Shown: positions 1-9,613, counted from the stretch's first letter. The stretch is 64,000 bases of DNA from DTYU01 sp040756575 (GCA_040756575.1 JBFLYP010000008.1:1-64000), one strand, 5' to 3'. Notes: a model not told the origin generated them from the sequence alone. Translations and numbers: made by a program.

Positions 1-133
1 AGGGCAAGACCCTGGGAGACGTGATAGGGTGAGCAGGGAGCGGTAAGTGGGTGACCACCCAAGATTTGAAATTGGCTGAGATCCTGAGAAAACCGGAGGT
101 CTAACCCAAAATATTGAGATAGGGAGGGTTTGG

Positions 134-1699
134 ATGAAAAGGGTGCTTGTTGCCAGCCCGGTCCGCCAGAAACCGGCGATACTGAAAGAGTTCCTGTGGT
201 CCCTTGAACACCTGGAGACAACGGGGTTGGCGGTTGGGTACGCCTTTGTTGACGACCACGAGGAAGAAAGCCCCCTGCTGCGGCAGTTTGCTGCCGGTAG
301 GGACGGTGTGCGCATCTTCCCGGGCGAGGCCCGGGGCGCCTACCATTGCGATGAAACCACGCACCACTGGCGGGAGGAGCTGATCTGTAAGGTCGCCGCC
401 TACAAGAACCGCTTTATTGAACTGGCGCGCGACGAGGGCTTCGACTTCCTCTTTCTTGTGGACTCGGACCTGGTGCTCCACCCGAAAACGCTGGTTCATC
501 TTGCTAATTTAGGAAAGGATATCGTTTCCGAGGTCTACTGGACTACCTGGCAGCCAGGGGTCATTCCCCTGCCCCAGGTCTGGTTGGCCGACGACTACCG
601 TCTGTACCACAGGCGGCCGGGCGAGGCACCCGGGACAGCAGAAATACTTCGGCGGACCAAGGATTTCTTAATGATGTTGCGGCGCCCGGGTACCTACAAG
701 GTGGGCGGGCTGGGGGCGTGCACGCTGATCAGCCGGAGGGCGATCGTTTTGGGCGTATCTTTCGACAGGGTATACAACTTAGGGTTTGCCGGCGAGGACC
801 GCCACTTCTGCATCCGGGCCGCCGCGCTCGGGCTGGAGCTTTATGCCGATACCCATTACCCGCCTTACCACATCTACCGCGAGTCCGAACTGCGCGGCCT
901 GAAGGCATACAAGCGGCAACACTTTCCGGAAGCGGCGGACGGTGACTCTCAGGGCACCGGTGCGGTAACAGCTCCGGCAGGACCTGAGAGACCGAGGGGA
1001 AACAGCATCACCCTGGCGATGCTGGTAAGGAACGAGGCCGGTCGCTACATAGAAAGGGTGCTCGAACAGGCGGTGCAGTACGCGAATAACGCCGTTATCC
1101 TTGATGACGCCAGCGATGATGACACCGTTGCGGTCTGCCGCAGGGTGCTGCACAGCATCCCCCTGACCATAGTATCGAATAAAGAGCCTTCGTTTGGAAA
1201 TGAGATCGTGCTCCGCAAGCAGCTCTGGGAGCTGGCGGTCGGGACCGATCCCGACTGGATCCTGATCCTCGACGCGGATGAAGAGTTCGAGGAGCGGGCG
1301 GCCTGGCAGCTCCCGGCACTCGCGGCCAACCCGGAGGCAGACGTTTACCTTTTCCGGCTGTACGATATGTGGGCCGAAGGGTACTACCGCGAGGATGCTT
1401 ACTGGCGTGCCCACCACTTCTACCGGCCTTTTATGCTCCGGTATATTCCTGGTTTTAACTACGAGTGGCACGAGACCCCCCAGCACTGCGGGCGTTTTCC
1501 TAAAAACATTGGGGAACTCAGGGCGGTCACCAGCGACTTGCGGGTGAAGCACCTCGGCTGGATGAAACCGGCCGACCGCCTGGAGAAGTACTACCGTTAC
1601 AAGAAGCTGGACCCCGAAGGCCGGTACGGGGTCAGGGAGCAGTACCTTTCGATCCTCGACCCCAAACCCAATTTAGTTGCCTGGTGCGACGAAGCCTGA
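134..1699 (+). CDS. Two-domain glycosyltransferase (GT-A folds, flagellin-glycosylation type)
   Basis: The 521-residue protein probably transfers sugars in flagellin or surface-glycan synthesis. The first domain (about 1-265) has a GT-A-like core with VDSDLVLHP near residue 115 and the motif GGLGACTLISRRA. The second domain (about 290-515) is GT2-like, beginning SITLAMLVRNEAGRY, with LDDASDDDT and the metal-binding type motif ILDADEEFE. ATG is chosen because AGGGAGGG lies 5 bases upstream. It is the first of three same-strand genes, followed by two small methyltransferases. The same two-domain architecture is encoded on the opposite strand at 3045-5000, so the two are diverged paralogs. Domain calls are confident; donor and acceptor cannot be deduced. 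Confidence 0.85.
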   Translation: MKRVLVASPVRQKPAILKEFLWSLEHLETTGLAVGYAFVDDHEEESPLLRQFAAGRDGVRIFPGEARGAYHCDETTHHWREELICKVAAYKNRFIELARDEGFDFLFLVDSDLVLHPKTLVHLANLGKDIVSEVYWTTWQPGVIPLPQVWLADDYRLYHRRPGEAPGTAEILRRTKDFLMMLRRPGTYKVGGLGACTLISRRAIVLGVSFDRVYNLGFAGEDRHFCIRAAALGLELYADTHYPPYHIYRESELRGLKAYKRQHFPEAADGDSQGTGAVTAPAGPERPRGNSITLAMLVRNEAGRYIERVLEQAVQYANNAVILDDASDDDTVAVCRRVLHSIPLTIVSNKEPSFGNEIVLRKQLWELAVGTDPDWILILDADEEFEERAAWQLPALAANPEADVYLFRLYDMWAEGYYREDAYWRAHHFYRPFMLRYIPGFNYEWHETPQHCGRFPKNIGELRAVTSDLRVKHLGWMKPADRLEKYYRYKKLDPEGRYGVREQYLSILDPKPNLVAWCDEA

Positions 1700-1721
1700 C
1701 CCCGATACAATTGAAGGAAGG

Positions 1722-2381
1722 ATGCGGCTCGTGACCGACAAGTTTACCTCAAGGTTTTTTGTTAGCTCCGACGCCAAAACCGAAAAGCTAATTTTCCCCC
1801 TTCCTCCGTACTGGTGGAGCAGGTTTTACGAGTACGAGTGGGCGCGGCGGTTTTGCGCGCCGGACGACGCGGCCTTAGACGCCGGTTGCGGCATCTGCCA
1901 CCCGTTCAAGTTTTACCTGTCGGATGTATGCCGGGAGGTACACGCCTGCGATATAGACCCCCGAATCCTCTCGGCGGAGGAGATCCTTAAGGATATCGCG
2001 CGTGATTTCGGAGAAGAGGTTGCGAAACGGTTTCCGGTGAAATATCTCCGGCAGGTCTTTTATTGCCGGGCCTCCCTTACGGCTCTTCCTTATAGAGACC
2101 GGAAATTCGACAAGATATACTGCATCTCTGTTCTGGAACACCTGCCGCCGCCGGATATCTTCCGGTCGCTGCAGGAGTTCAAGCGCACCTTGAAGGATGA
2201 CGGGCTGATCGTCCTGACTTTTGATTATCCGCTTGTCAACTTCGAATACCTGGCAAAGGTTCTATCGGAAGCCGGACTGGTTTTTGCCGGCAGCGTATCT
2301 TTTGCAATGCCGGAGAACGCCCTTTATTCGGAAAGGGACCGGCTGTACTGTTTCCGGGCTGTCTTACGGAAGGGAGACTAA
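1722..2381 (+). CDS. SAM-dependent methyltransferase (class I)
   Basis: A class I methyltransferase of about 219 residues. The SAM-binding motif I appears as LDAGCGICHPFKFY around residue 48, an acidic end of strand 2 as ACDIDPR, and motif IV/post-I as CISVLEHLPPPDIF, typical of small-molecule or sugar methyltransferases. An upstream in-frame ATG at 1677 would overlap the preceding glycosyltransferase and has no ribosome site. ATG 1722 sits just after GAAGGAAG and is preferred; GTG 1731 is also possible. The position directly behind a glycosyltransferase suggests methylation of a glycan, which is inference. Confidence 0.8.
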   Translation: MRLVTDKFTSRFFVSSDAKTEKLIFPLPPYWWSRFYEYEWARRFCAPDDAALDAGCGICHPFKFYLSDVCREVHACDIDPRILSAEEILKDIARDFGEEVAKRFPVKYLRQVFYCRASLTALPYRDRKFDKIYCISVLEHLPPPDIFRSLQEFKRTLKDDGLIVLTFDYPLVNFEYLAKVLSEAGLVFAGSVSFAMPENALYSERDRLYCFRAVLRKGD

Positions 2382-2426
2382 GGTGTTGCTGCGGCCGTGA
2401 CGCAGAGCGGGAAGGAGGTCAATTTG

Positions 2427-3023
2427 ATGAAACGCGTCCGGGAAGAAAACGTAAACACAATCGAGTACTGGGACCGGGTCTACGCCAGGGAGCGCGAGAG
2501 CGGACGCCGCCGCCTCTATACCGACCTCTGGAATTCGATGCTCCAATACTTGCCGCCCGGGTGCTACTCCCTGGTTGATATCGGCTGCGGCGCGGGTGAA
2601 TTTCTTCGCTTTATCAGCGAACGCCGTCCGGAGTACTTGCTGTACGGCACGGACTGGTCCGTTGAAGGTCTGCGGACCGCCGCGCAGTGCTGCCCGCAGG
2701 CCGCGCTTTACCAAGCCGTCGCTGGTTCGTTCAACCTCCCCCGGGACGATTTCGACCTTGCCGTATGCAGCGAGGTCATGGAGCACGTACCTGAGCCCGC
2801 ATCCTTTCTGGACAGGGTGATCCGGGTTGTCCGCCCGTCCGGGCGAATTCTGATCACGACCCCCTGGGAGTGGGGCGCTTCCGACCCCGAACACCTCTGG
2901 GATTACGAAGGTTCGGAGGATTTCGTTGCCCTTGCTCCCGGAGAAGTTGAGCTTGTGGCCTCAACCATCGCCAATGCCGGGCGGACCCTGATCACCGTCC
3001 TGCGCCGGAAGTCCAGCTCTTAG
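2427..3023 (+). CDS. SAM-dependent methyltransferase (class I)
   Basis: A methyltransferase of about 198 residues with motif I LVDIGCGAGEFLRF near residue 48, YGTDWSVEGL as the acidic strand-2 segment, and CSEVMEHVPEPASFL as the catalytic-region signature. The ribosome site AAGGAGGT (2412-2419) sits 7 bases before ATG 2427, so this start is favoured over the upstream GTG at 2397. It is the last gene of the plus-strand group and ends 21 bases from the convergent stop of the glycosyltransferase at 3045. Probably modifies a sugar, by analogy with flagellin-glycan clusters; the substrate is unknown. Confidence 0.8.
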   Translation: MKRVREENVNTIEYWDRVYARERESGRRRLYTDLWNSMLQYLPPGCYSLVDIGCGAGEFLRFISERRPEYLLYGTDWSVEGLRTAAQCCPQAALYQAVAGSFNLPRDDFDLAVCSEVMEHVPEPASFLDRVIRVVRPSGRILITTPWEWGASDPEHLWDYEGSEDFVALAPGEVELVASTIANAGRTLITVLRRKSSS

Positions 3024-3044
3024 GCTTCAGACGGACATGTGAAA

Positions 3045-5000
3045 TTAGAATTCCTCTTCCCGCCACCTTTTCAGGTTGGGGGCGGGGTCCAGAACCGATT
3101 TGTACTGTTCCAAGCTGCCGTATTTTCCGTCCGGGTCGGCCTGCAGGTAGCGGTTATACTTCTCCACGCGGTCTTTTTCCGTTGCCCAGCCGAAGTGCTT
3201 CACCCGCAGGTCGGAAACAGCCGTGGGAAGCAACGTTATGTTTTTGGGAAATCTGCCGCAGTGCAGGGGCGTTTCGTGCCACTGATAAGGAAATTCCGGC
3301 TGGTACCTGACCAGGAACGGAGCATATCTCAGGTGTGCGTTCCAGAACTCGTCCTCGCGGTAATGCTCCATATCCCAGAAGTCGAACAACCGGAAGGCGT
3401 AAACATCAACGTGGGACTGGTTCACCAGGCTCCTTATTTGTGTAACCACCCTGTCTTCAAACATCTCGTCCGCGTCTAAACAGAGTATCCAGTCGGGCGA
3501 ACTCTGCACCGCAAGCTCCCAAAGCTGTTTGCGCAGGCTGATCTCGTTGGCGAAGCCCGGAACCGGGTTTGAATGAATGAAGGCAGGGATATCTTTTAAC
3601 ACCTCCCGGCAGACTTTCACGGTCTCATCTGTACTCGCGTCGTCAAGAATCACGGCTTCGTCCACGTACTTGGCGGCATGCGCCAGCACAGCGGGCAGGT
3701 ACCGCCCGGCCTCGTTGCGCACGAGCATCGCGAGTGTTATCTTTTGGGGGTAGGGTTTGACGACCCGGGTGTACCCGTTAAAAACGGAGGTGATAACGGG
3801 CGCGGCTTTGCACCGGTCGTATTCCTCGCTTACCTCATAGTGGGCGATCTTCCACCCGCCTGCTGCGATCAGCGCGAGCCGGATTTTTTTACCCTTTTCC
3901 ACCCGTTTACCCCGTTCCGAGCCCCTAAAGTTTAGCTCGACAGAGATTTCACACTTATCCAGGGTATCATCCAGCCGGAAATCAGTTGCGTTAACCATTT
4001 CGGCACGCAAGATGCTTTTGCTGCGCAGCTTCCGGCGTCTCCCCCTCCGGGTTTGAAAAGTTTTCCATCCCAGGCGGGTGAAATTCTTCCGGTACGGTTT
4101 TTCGTCGGGACGGTATCTAAAGTCTAAGCTTTCCAGGTTTTCCAACGTCTCCTTCAGCATCGAGGTGATCAGGTGGGAATAAGCGCTGACGGCCGTTTCT
4201 GTATAAGACGCGATATATTCCGGAACCCCTTCCAGGTCGCTTTCCCGGTAAATGTGGTACGCGGGAAAGTGAGTGTCCACGAATAGCTCAAAGCCCAGTG
4301 CCGCGGCCCGGATGCACAGGTGCCTGTCTTCACCCGTGAAAGAAAGGTTGTAGATCTCGCTAAAGGAAACGCCCTTTTTGAGGGCTTTCCGGGAAAACAG
4401 GGTGCACGCTCCCAAGCCGCCGACCCTGTAGAGACCGGGTTTGCGGAGTGTGTCGAGGAACTCATAAATACGGCGCCTTTTTTCTTCCTCCGTGATAATT
4501 TCGCCACGCGAGCAACGGTAGGCGGTATATTGATCCTGCAACCAGACCTGCGGCATTTCGATAGTCTCGGGGCGCCATTTTGTCCAGAATATTTCCGAAA
4601 CGATCTCTTTCCCCGTTCTTATCAGGCGGAGCAGCGTTTCGGGGTGTAGAACCAGATCCGAGTCCACGAGCAGGAGGTAGTCGTATTTATCTCGTTTGCA
4701 GTAATTGATAATCGTATTCTTAGAACGCGCCACCCGCCAGATCAGTTCCTCGTTCCAGTGATGATGGCTTTCGTTTCGAATATACGGTTTCCGGCTGTTA
4801 CCGGTTTGGACGGTGACAATCTTCGAACCCAGCGGGCGGAAGTTCTGTAGCAATTGTGACGCGGCGGGATCGTCGTTGTCGTCAATAAACATGTAGTCAA
4901 CAGTGAAGCCGGAAACCCGCAGGTCGCGCAGGGAGTCCAGGAAATATTCGAGTATCCGGGGGTCCTGCCGGACAGCGCTGCCGATCAAGACTTTTTTCAT
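3045..5000 (-). CDS. Two-domain glycosyltransferase with long interdomain insert
   Basis: About 651 residues and paralogous to the plus-strand protein at 134-1699: it starts MKKVLIGSAVRQDPRIL against MKRVLVASPVRQKPAIL and shares LLVDSDLVLHPETLL, GGLGACTLFSRKA and the C-terminal GT2 module with LDDASTDET and CLDADEMFED. Unlike the paralog it has roughly 140 extra residues (about 275-420) between the domains, lysine/arginine-rich and without a recognised fold. The start is set at ATG 5000 by alignment with the paralog; an in-frame GTG at 5030 adds ten residues. It is the last gene of the minus-strand glycosyltransferase group and likely acts in flagellin glycosylation. Confidence 0.83.
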   Translation of the reverse strand: MKKVLIGSAVRQDPRILEYFLDSLRDLRVSGFTVDYMFIDDNDDPAASQLLQNFRPLGSKIVTVQTGNSRKPYIRNESHHHWNEELIWRVARSKNTIINYCKRDKYDYLLLVDSDLVLHPETLLRLIRTGKEIVSEIFWTKWRPETIEMPQVWLQDQYTAYRCSRGEIITEEEKRRRIYEFLDTLRKPGLYRVGGLGACTLFSRKALKKGVSFSEIYNLSFTGEDRHLCIRAAALGFELFVDTHFPAYHIYRESDLEGVPEYIASYTETAVSAYSHLITSMLKETLENLESLDFRYRPDEKPYRKNFTRLGWKTFQTRRGRRRKLRSKSILRAEMVNATDFRLDDTLDKCEISVELNFRGSERGKRVEKGKKIRLALIAAGGWKIAHYEVSEEYDRCKAAPVITSVFNGYTRVVKPYPQKITLAMLVRNEAGRYLPAVLAHAAKYVDEAVILDDASTDETVKVCREVLKDIPAFIHSNPVPGFANEISLRKQLWELAVQSSPDWILCLDADEMFEDRVVTQIRSLVNQSHVDVYAFRLFDFWDMEHYREDEFWNAHLRYAPFLVRYQPEFPYQWHETPLHCGRFPKNITLLPTAVSDLRVKHFGWATEKDRVEKYNRYLQADPDGKYGSLEQYKSVLDPAPNLKRWREEEF

Positions 5001-5063
5001 AGACCGAGTCCGCTTCTCAAAAATGACCACTTATTGCCAATGCCGGCGGCGAAAAAGTGAGTA

Positions 5064-7412
5064 TCAGACGATCAGACAGCTTCTGAAGCGTGAATCTTCG
5101 GGCAGTTTTTGGGAGACCTGCCCGTGAAACCTCTTTATTAAAAAGTCAATCGCCTGAGTAATCCTGGCGAAGTCTCGCGGCGCAGGTTCTCCGGCAATCC
5201 GTTCAGCGGCCAAGGCCAGGTAATTCAGGCTTTCCTTATACCGGCCCATTTTTGCCAGGCATCTTGAGGCGACGCTCAGGCTGCGGGAGTTCAAGATGCC
5301 GTGCTCCTCTAAGAAACGTTCCAGAGAGGTGGGCAGTTGGTCTTGCAGGAAGGCGATGCTTTCTACAGCCTGTTCAAAGGCTCCGGGGATGCCGGCCGCC
5401 TCGGCAAAGGTTTTCAGCGCCCGATCGCTCTCCCCTCTCCGGGCGTAAAGCGTGCCGAGGGAACACAGGGCTTTAAAACCTCCCGTCCCCGGACTGGCGA
5501 GGTATTTCTCCCAGGGGGCGTCGCCCATTTCGAGGCAGCGGTTGAGAAGCGGTTCCGCCCTTTCGATTTCCCCGAGTATAAAACGGGCAACGGCTTGCGT
5601 ATATACGAGGTCGGTGTAATCGGGGAAAAGGGTCAGCGCCCTTTCGGAAATCTCTGCGGCCCGGCTAAGGTGTCCCGTGTTCAGCGCCGCGAGGGCATAG
5701 AAGTAGTAATAACTCGACCTGTCTGCTTCTTCAAGATTTTCGGAAACGTTTTCAAAGTGTTTGACCGCTGATGCGAAGTCCTGCTTGTAGAAGGCTTCTA
5801 CGCCTAAGGCGAAGTTCCGCCTTGCAGGGTCGGCGGCCAATCCTTTTTCAATGGCGGCTGTTTTTACACTTCTCTTCCGGGCAATCTCTTCATCTCCGGC
5901 AAGGTAATGAAAATGATTTACCGTTATCTCGGCGCAACCGATACGGTGACCGGATTCTCGAATTGAACGGGTGATATCTTCCAAAACCGCTCCCCGGTAG
6001 CGGTAGTTCTTGTTCCGGAAGAGCCTGCAGGCTCCTTGAACTTGGCAGTTGGCAGGGGAGAGGCTCCGGTCGAGGTAGGTACAGATCTTTAAAAGATAAC
6101 CCTCATGCCTCCCATCCCTAACCATGTCGGTGATCATCTTCCGGCTTTCGTCGGGCAGTGCCTCGTCGGCGTCGAGGACCAGGATCCATTCGCCCCGGGC
6201 CTTGCTGAGGCCGAAGTTGCGTGCATCCGAGAAGCTCCCGTTCCACGGAAAACTATAAAGATCGGCGCCAAGCTGGTGGGCGATGGCAGGGGTCTTGTTG
6301 TCTGAACCCGTGTCAACAAAGATTACTTCTTTGGCTATTTCGTTAACGCTTTTGATGCAATGCATAATCAGGTCCTCTTCGTTCCTGCCGATAATGCACA
6401 CGCTTATATCCGGATAATCCCGGGGAATGGCAAGCGCCTCAGCCCGATTGAGCAAGTCGTCCGCTGTGGAATCCCTGATCTTTTCGACTGGGTACCAGGC
6501 AGGAGACGGCGGCATTTTGAGGAACCGTTGCAGGTGCAGTCCGGCCTCGGAGTAACGGCCGCAATCAAGATGACAGACGGCCTCCAGGAGAACTAAGTCG
6601 TTGAACTCCCTGTATACGGTCTGGTAATACCGCAGTTGCTCGACGGCGTCCCTGTACCTGCGCAGTTCCATGAGGGTGGTCATGGTTCTCTTAACCAGAA
6701 TCGGCCCGTAATTTTGAGTAGGTCTTGTAAGCCTCAGCGCTTCCGTAAAATTTGCGAGGGCTTTTTCTCTTTCCCCGAGGCGCAGGTGCTCCGTTCCGAG
6801 ATTATAGAAATAGAAGCCGTCCTTTTCTTCGTCCGTGTACGTTCTGAGGATTTCCAGGTTTCTGCGGATTTTTGCCTGAATGTTTGTGGTGTCTGAGTTA
6901 TACCCGTGGTGGATGACCGTTATTTTGCTGTGGCCTATCCTTTCGATTCCAGAATTGTTCACGATGGATTTTACTATTTGCTCGTGAATGCTGCCAGAGA
7001 AACGGTAGCATTTTCTGTTTCTGAAAAGCCGAATGCTCGGGAAACTGAGTTCGATGCCTGCTTGTGTGAGGTTGGTTACAATAACGAAATAAGCTTCGAA
7101 CAGGGTATCCCGGGTTACCCTCCGCAGTTCGGGGCCGCTTTCCGGGCTAAGTTCCTCATCACAGTCAAGAAAGAGGACCCAGTCTCCGGTGGCGTTTTCA
7201 AGTGAGATATTCCGGGCGTGGCTGAAGTCGTTTTTCCATTCCGCTTCGATAACTTTAGCTCCGGCAGCAACGGCGATTTCAATGGTATTATCGGTCGATC
7301 CGGTATCGACCAATACTATTTCGTCGACGAACCCCTCGACGCTTTTCAAGCAGCGGCCGATGTTGTCGGACTCGTTTTTAGCGATCAAACAAAGGCTGAT
7401 TGTACTCTCCAA
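5064..7412 (-). CDS. Tandem GT2 glycosyltransferase with TPR repeats
   Basis: About 782 residues with two GT2 modules and two TPR stretches. GT2-1 (about 1-230) begins STISLCLIAKNESDN and carries DTGSTDNT and LFLDCDEEL. A TPR segment follows (about 230-325). GT2-2 (about 332-555) has SVCIIGRNEEDL, DTGSDNKTP and LVLDADEALP. More TPR helices fill about 570-760. TTG 7412 is the start because AAAGGAG lies 8 bases upstream and the following residues match the GT2 N-terminus; the longer open frame overlaps the upstream gene by much more. The 28-base overlap with the stop of the upstream gene indicates translational coupling. TPRs probably dock a polypeptide acceptor such as flagellin (inference). 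Confidence 0.85.
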   Translation of the reverse strand: MESTISLCLIAKNESDNIGRCLKSVEGFVDEIVLVDTGSTDNTIEIAVAAGAKVIEAEWKNDFSHARNISLENATGDWVLFLDCDEELSPESGPELRRVTRDTLFEAYFVIVTNLTQAGIELSFPSIRLFRNRKCYRFSGSIHEQIVKSIVNNSGIERIGHSKITVIHHGYNSDTTNIQAKIRRNLEILRTYTDEEKDGFYFYNLGTEHLRLGEREKALANFTEALRLTRPTQNYGPILVKRTMTTLMELRRYRDAVEQLRYYQTVYREFNDLVLLEAVCHLDCGRYSEAGLHLQRFLKMPPSPAWYPVEKIRDSTADDLLNRAEALAIPRDYPDISVCIIGRNEEDLIMHCIKSVNEIAKEVIFVDTGSDNKTPAIAHQLGADLYSFPWNGSFSDARNFGLSKARGEWILVLDADEALPDESRKMITDMVRDGRHEGYLLKICTYLDRSLSPANCQVQGACRLFRNKNYRYRGAVLEDITRSIRESGHRIGCAEITVNHFHYLAGDEEIARKRSVKTAAIEKGLAADPARRNFALGVEAFYKQDFASAVKHFENVSENLEEADRSSYYYFYALAALNTGHLSRAAEISERALTLFPDYTDLVYTQAVARFILGEIERAEPLLNRCLEMGDAPWEKYLASPGTGGFKALCSLGTLYARRGESDRALKTFAEAAGIPGAFEQAVESIAFLQDQLPTSLERFLEEHGILNSRSLSVASRCLAKMGRYKESLNYLALAAERIAGEPAPRDFARITQAIDFLIKRFHGQVSQKLPEDSRFRSCLIV

Positions 7413-9421
7413 CTGCCCGCCTCCTTTAATCGATGCAGCTTTCTTTTGAGAGATGTCAGCGTAAACAACTGCCGGGTAAGGTCGGGGTTGCCCTTTTCGA
7501 TGTTCAAGCCGTCCAGGACAAGGGATGAACAAAGGACGGCCAGTTGTTCCAGGGCGCACAAGGCATACAGTTCGTCTCCCGGCGACCGCCGGCAGGCGTT
7601 CAGAAAGTAATCAAACGCCCTCTTGCACAGGTGGAGGTTGGCGCAGGCCGTACCCAAAAGATAGAAAGCCTCCGCTTGGGCGGCACAGCCGCCCAGCGCC
7701 CGCTCGAGCAGTTTCTTAGCCTCCCGGTTATAGCCCCTGTGGAGCGCCTCTTTCCCGAGGATGAACCAGCCATTGCCCGGTCCCCGGCCGCCGCCGACCG
7801 CCCGCCCGATCGCCAGCGCAAGGTCTTTGTCCCCCATGCGGAAGGCCTCGATTGCGATCTGGAGGGCTTGTTGCCGGACCGCCTCCGGTTGTATAGGAGA
7901 ACGTTCGACGTTCGACGTTCCACGTTCAATATTAGCGGAAATCAGGGAGTTGATTGTTTTGCAGGCGAGGAAAGCAGGGTTATCCGGGAACGGAAAGGCG
8001 GCGATCGCTGCAGTTGCGTCTTGGCGCGGCTCCTGCAGCCACGCGGCGATGCACTTCTGCTTCAGGGCTTCTCCGGCCAGGGGAGAGTCTGCCGGGATGG
8101 GTCGCAATTGCTCGATCGCTTCGTTGTAACGGCCGAGGCGAATAAGGCATTTTGCCTTTAGCAGGAGCAACTCGGGACCGGGGGAGGTCACGCGCTCGGC
8201 GGACGAAAGAGATGCTTCGAAATCCTCTACGTCGAACAGCAGCCGAGCGGCAACTGCTGGATCAAGGCTGAAGTTATCATGGAGGTATGTGAGAATCTCT
8301 TCTCCATTGCTGTTAAGGCACCGCAATAGAACACAGAGCTTTGATAACAGCCGCAGAGAAGGCTGTGCCTTGAGGGCCAGCGTTACGTACTTAACGGCTT
8401 CAGCAAAGTTCTGTTCGCGCGAGTACACCTCGGCCAGGTTCTCAAAAGACAGGTAGCTGGTGACCCCTTGCATGGTAGTGTATTCCGGGGGCATTTGCCG
8501 GAAGCGGGTGCATTTTAAAAAACTGGCTTTGGCCTGTGGGAGCATCCCTAAATCCCAGAATATTTGTCCTTTGATAAAGTAGAGATCGGGGTAATCGGGG
8601 AAATAGGTTAAGCCTTTATCGGCTAATTCAAGCGCCCGGAGGTACTCGCCCATTTCACACAGGCAGACGCAATAATTACGGTACAGCGCTGCCGCGAAAC
8701 CCGAGTTTGGATCAAGTCGCTGAAGAGCTGTCTCGAAATGCCGCTGCGAGTTTCTCAGATCGCCCAGGGCGAAATAGCTTGCTCCAAGGTTGTAGTTTGT
8801 AAAGGGGTCTTCAGGGTTCTCGAGCAGTGTCTCTTTTAACAGGCTGATGTTGCGGAGCGTTTTATCCGTGCGCTCCTTTGTACCACCGATATAACCGTAA
8901 TGCATGATCTTCAGGTTTGAGTATTTGATGACCGCGCCGGCATCCGCCCTGAGAATGCTTGGTTTGATCTGTTCATGGATTTTCCCCTCAAAACGGTAAG
9001 CCCGGTTGTTGCGGAACATTCTGATGTTGAGGTGTTCTGTTTTGGGGCTGTCTTCGGCTGCGGATAAAGGGCTGACGATCGTAAAACTCCACGCATCGAT
9101 ACCGGGCGTACCGGCAAGTTTATCTAAGTTGAGGGCGGTTTCAGGCGGCAACTCCTCGTCTGCGTCAAGTACGAGCACCCAGTCTCCGGTTGCGTATCTC
9201 AAACTTTCATTTCTTGCAAAAGAAAAATCATTCTTCCAGGGGTGGTGAACAACCAAGGCGCCGTAGCTTTTTGCAATATCCGCGGTTGCGTCCTGCGAAC
9301 CGGTATCGACGACTATTATTTGGTTAACGCAATGTTGAACACTCCTAAGACACCGGGCCAGAGTCTGCTCTGCATCCTTAGCTATCATAGCTAAGCTGAT
9401 GGAACCTTTACTCACCTGCAA
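7385..9421 (-). CDS. GT2 glycosyltransferase with long TPR array
   Basis: A 678-residue protein. An N-terminal GT2 domain (about 1-230) has SISLAMIAKDAEQTL, DTGSQDAT and LVLDADEELP, followed by many TPR helices to the C-terminus. It belongs to the same family as the proteins at 22011-24035 and 5064-7412. The start is TTG at about 9421; the GTG two codons later is equally possible and no strong ribosome site is visible. Around residues 497-508 the protein reads NIERGTSNVERS, encoded by a degenerate GAACGTC tandem repeat (7903-7935) of the kind otherwise seen in the gaps of this window. This looks like an in-frame repeat insertion between TPR units. First gene of the minus-strand glycosyltransferase operon. 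Confidence 0.83.
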   Translation of the reverse strand: MQVSKGSISLAMIAKDAEQTLARCLRSVQHCVNQIIVVDTGSQDATADIAKSYGALVVHHPWKNDFSFARNESLRYATGDWVLVLDADEELPPETALNLDKLAGTPGIDAWSFTIVSPLSAAEDSPKTEHLNIRMFRNNRAYRFEGKIHEQIKPSILRADAGAVIKYSNLKIMHYGYIGGTKERTDKTLRNISLLKETLLENPEDPFTNYNLGASYFALGDLRNSQRHFETALQRLDPNSGFAAALYRNYCVCLCEMGEYLRALELADKGLTYFPDYPDLYFIKGQIFWDLGMLPQAKASFLKCTRFRQMPPEYTTMQGVTSYLSFENLAEVYSREQNFAEAVKYVTLALKAQPSLRLLSKLCVLLRCLNSNGEEILTYLHDNFSLDPAVAARLLFDVEDFEASLSSAERVTSPGPELLLLKAKCLIRLGRYNEAIEQLRPIPADSPLAGEALKQKCIAAWLQEPRQDATAAIAAFPFPDNPAFLACKTINSLISANIERGTSNVERSPIQPEAVRQQALQIAIEAFRMGDKDLALAIGRAVGGGRGPGNGWFILGKEALHRGYNREAKKLLERALGGCAAQAEAFYLLGTACANLHLCKRAFDYFLNACRRSPGDELYALCALEQLAVLCSSLVLDGLNIEKGNPDLTRQLFTLTSLKRKLHRLKEAGSWRVQSAFV

Positions 9422-9613
9422 ACACCTAACCGTCCAGCATGGAGAATCTTTAAATATGATATGAAACTACCGGGTCTTTTGAGAGCAGATAGTGGGCAGG
9501 CGGTGCAGGGAGCCGTATGGCGGGTTCTTCACGAAGTACCCGCAGTTCAAACGGCCGGGAGGACCGGAGGCGCGAGCCGAATTGCTTCTTCTGGGGCCCG
9601 GCGTTTCTGCGGC
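9422..9613. other. Intergenic gap upstream of the minus-strand glycosyltransferase operon
   Basis: No credible gene. The promoter of the glycosyltransferase operon should lie here on the minus strand. An AT-rich patch (9449-9464) could contain a -10 element, but I see no convincing -35 match. The remaining 9614-9949 part of the gap is annotated separately as an interspersed repeat. Confidence 0.4.

Noticed and set aside
1..133. Tail of an upstream gene or terminator
   Set aside because: A short GGGTGACCACCC hairpin is present but without a T-run, and no frame with protein-like content reaches the edge.
101..499. Minus-strand open frame opposite the first glycosyltransferase
   Set aside because: Antisense to a gene with clear motifs; no ribosome site and no family pattern.
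779..1552. 257-codon minus-strand open frame
   Set aside because: Shadow of the GT2 domain on the plus strand, caused by GC-rich codon bias.
7544..8161. 205-codon plus-strand open frame
   Set aside because: Lies opposite the TPR part of the 678-residue glycosyltransferase; low-complexity and no ribosome site.
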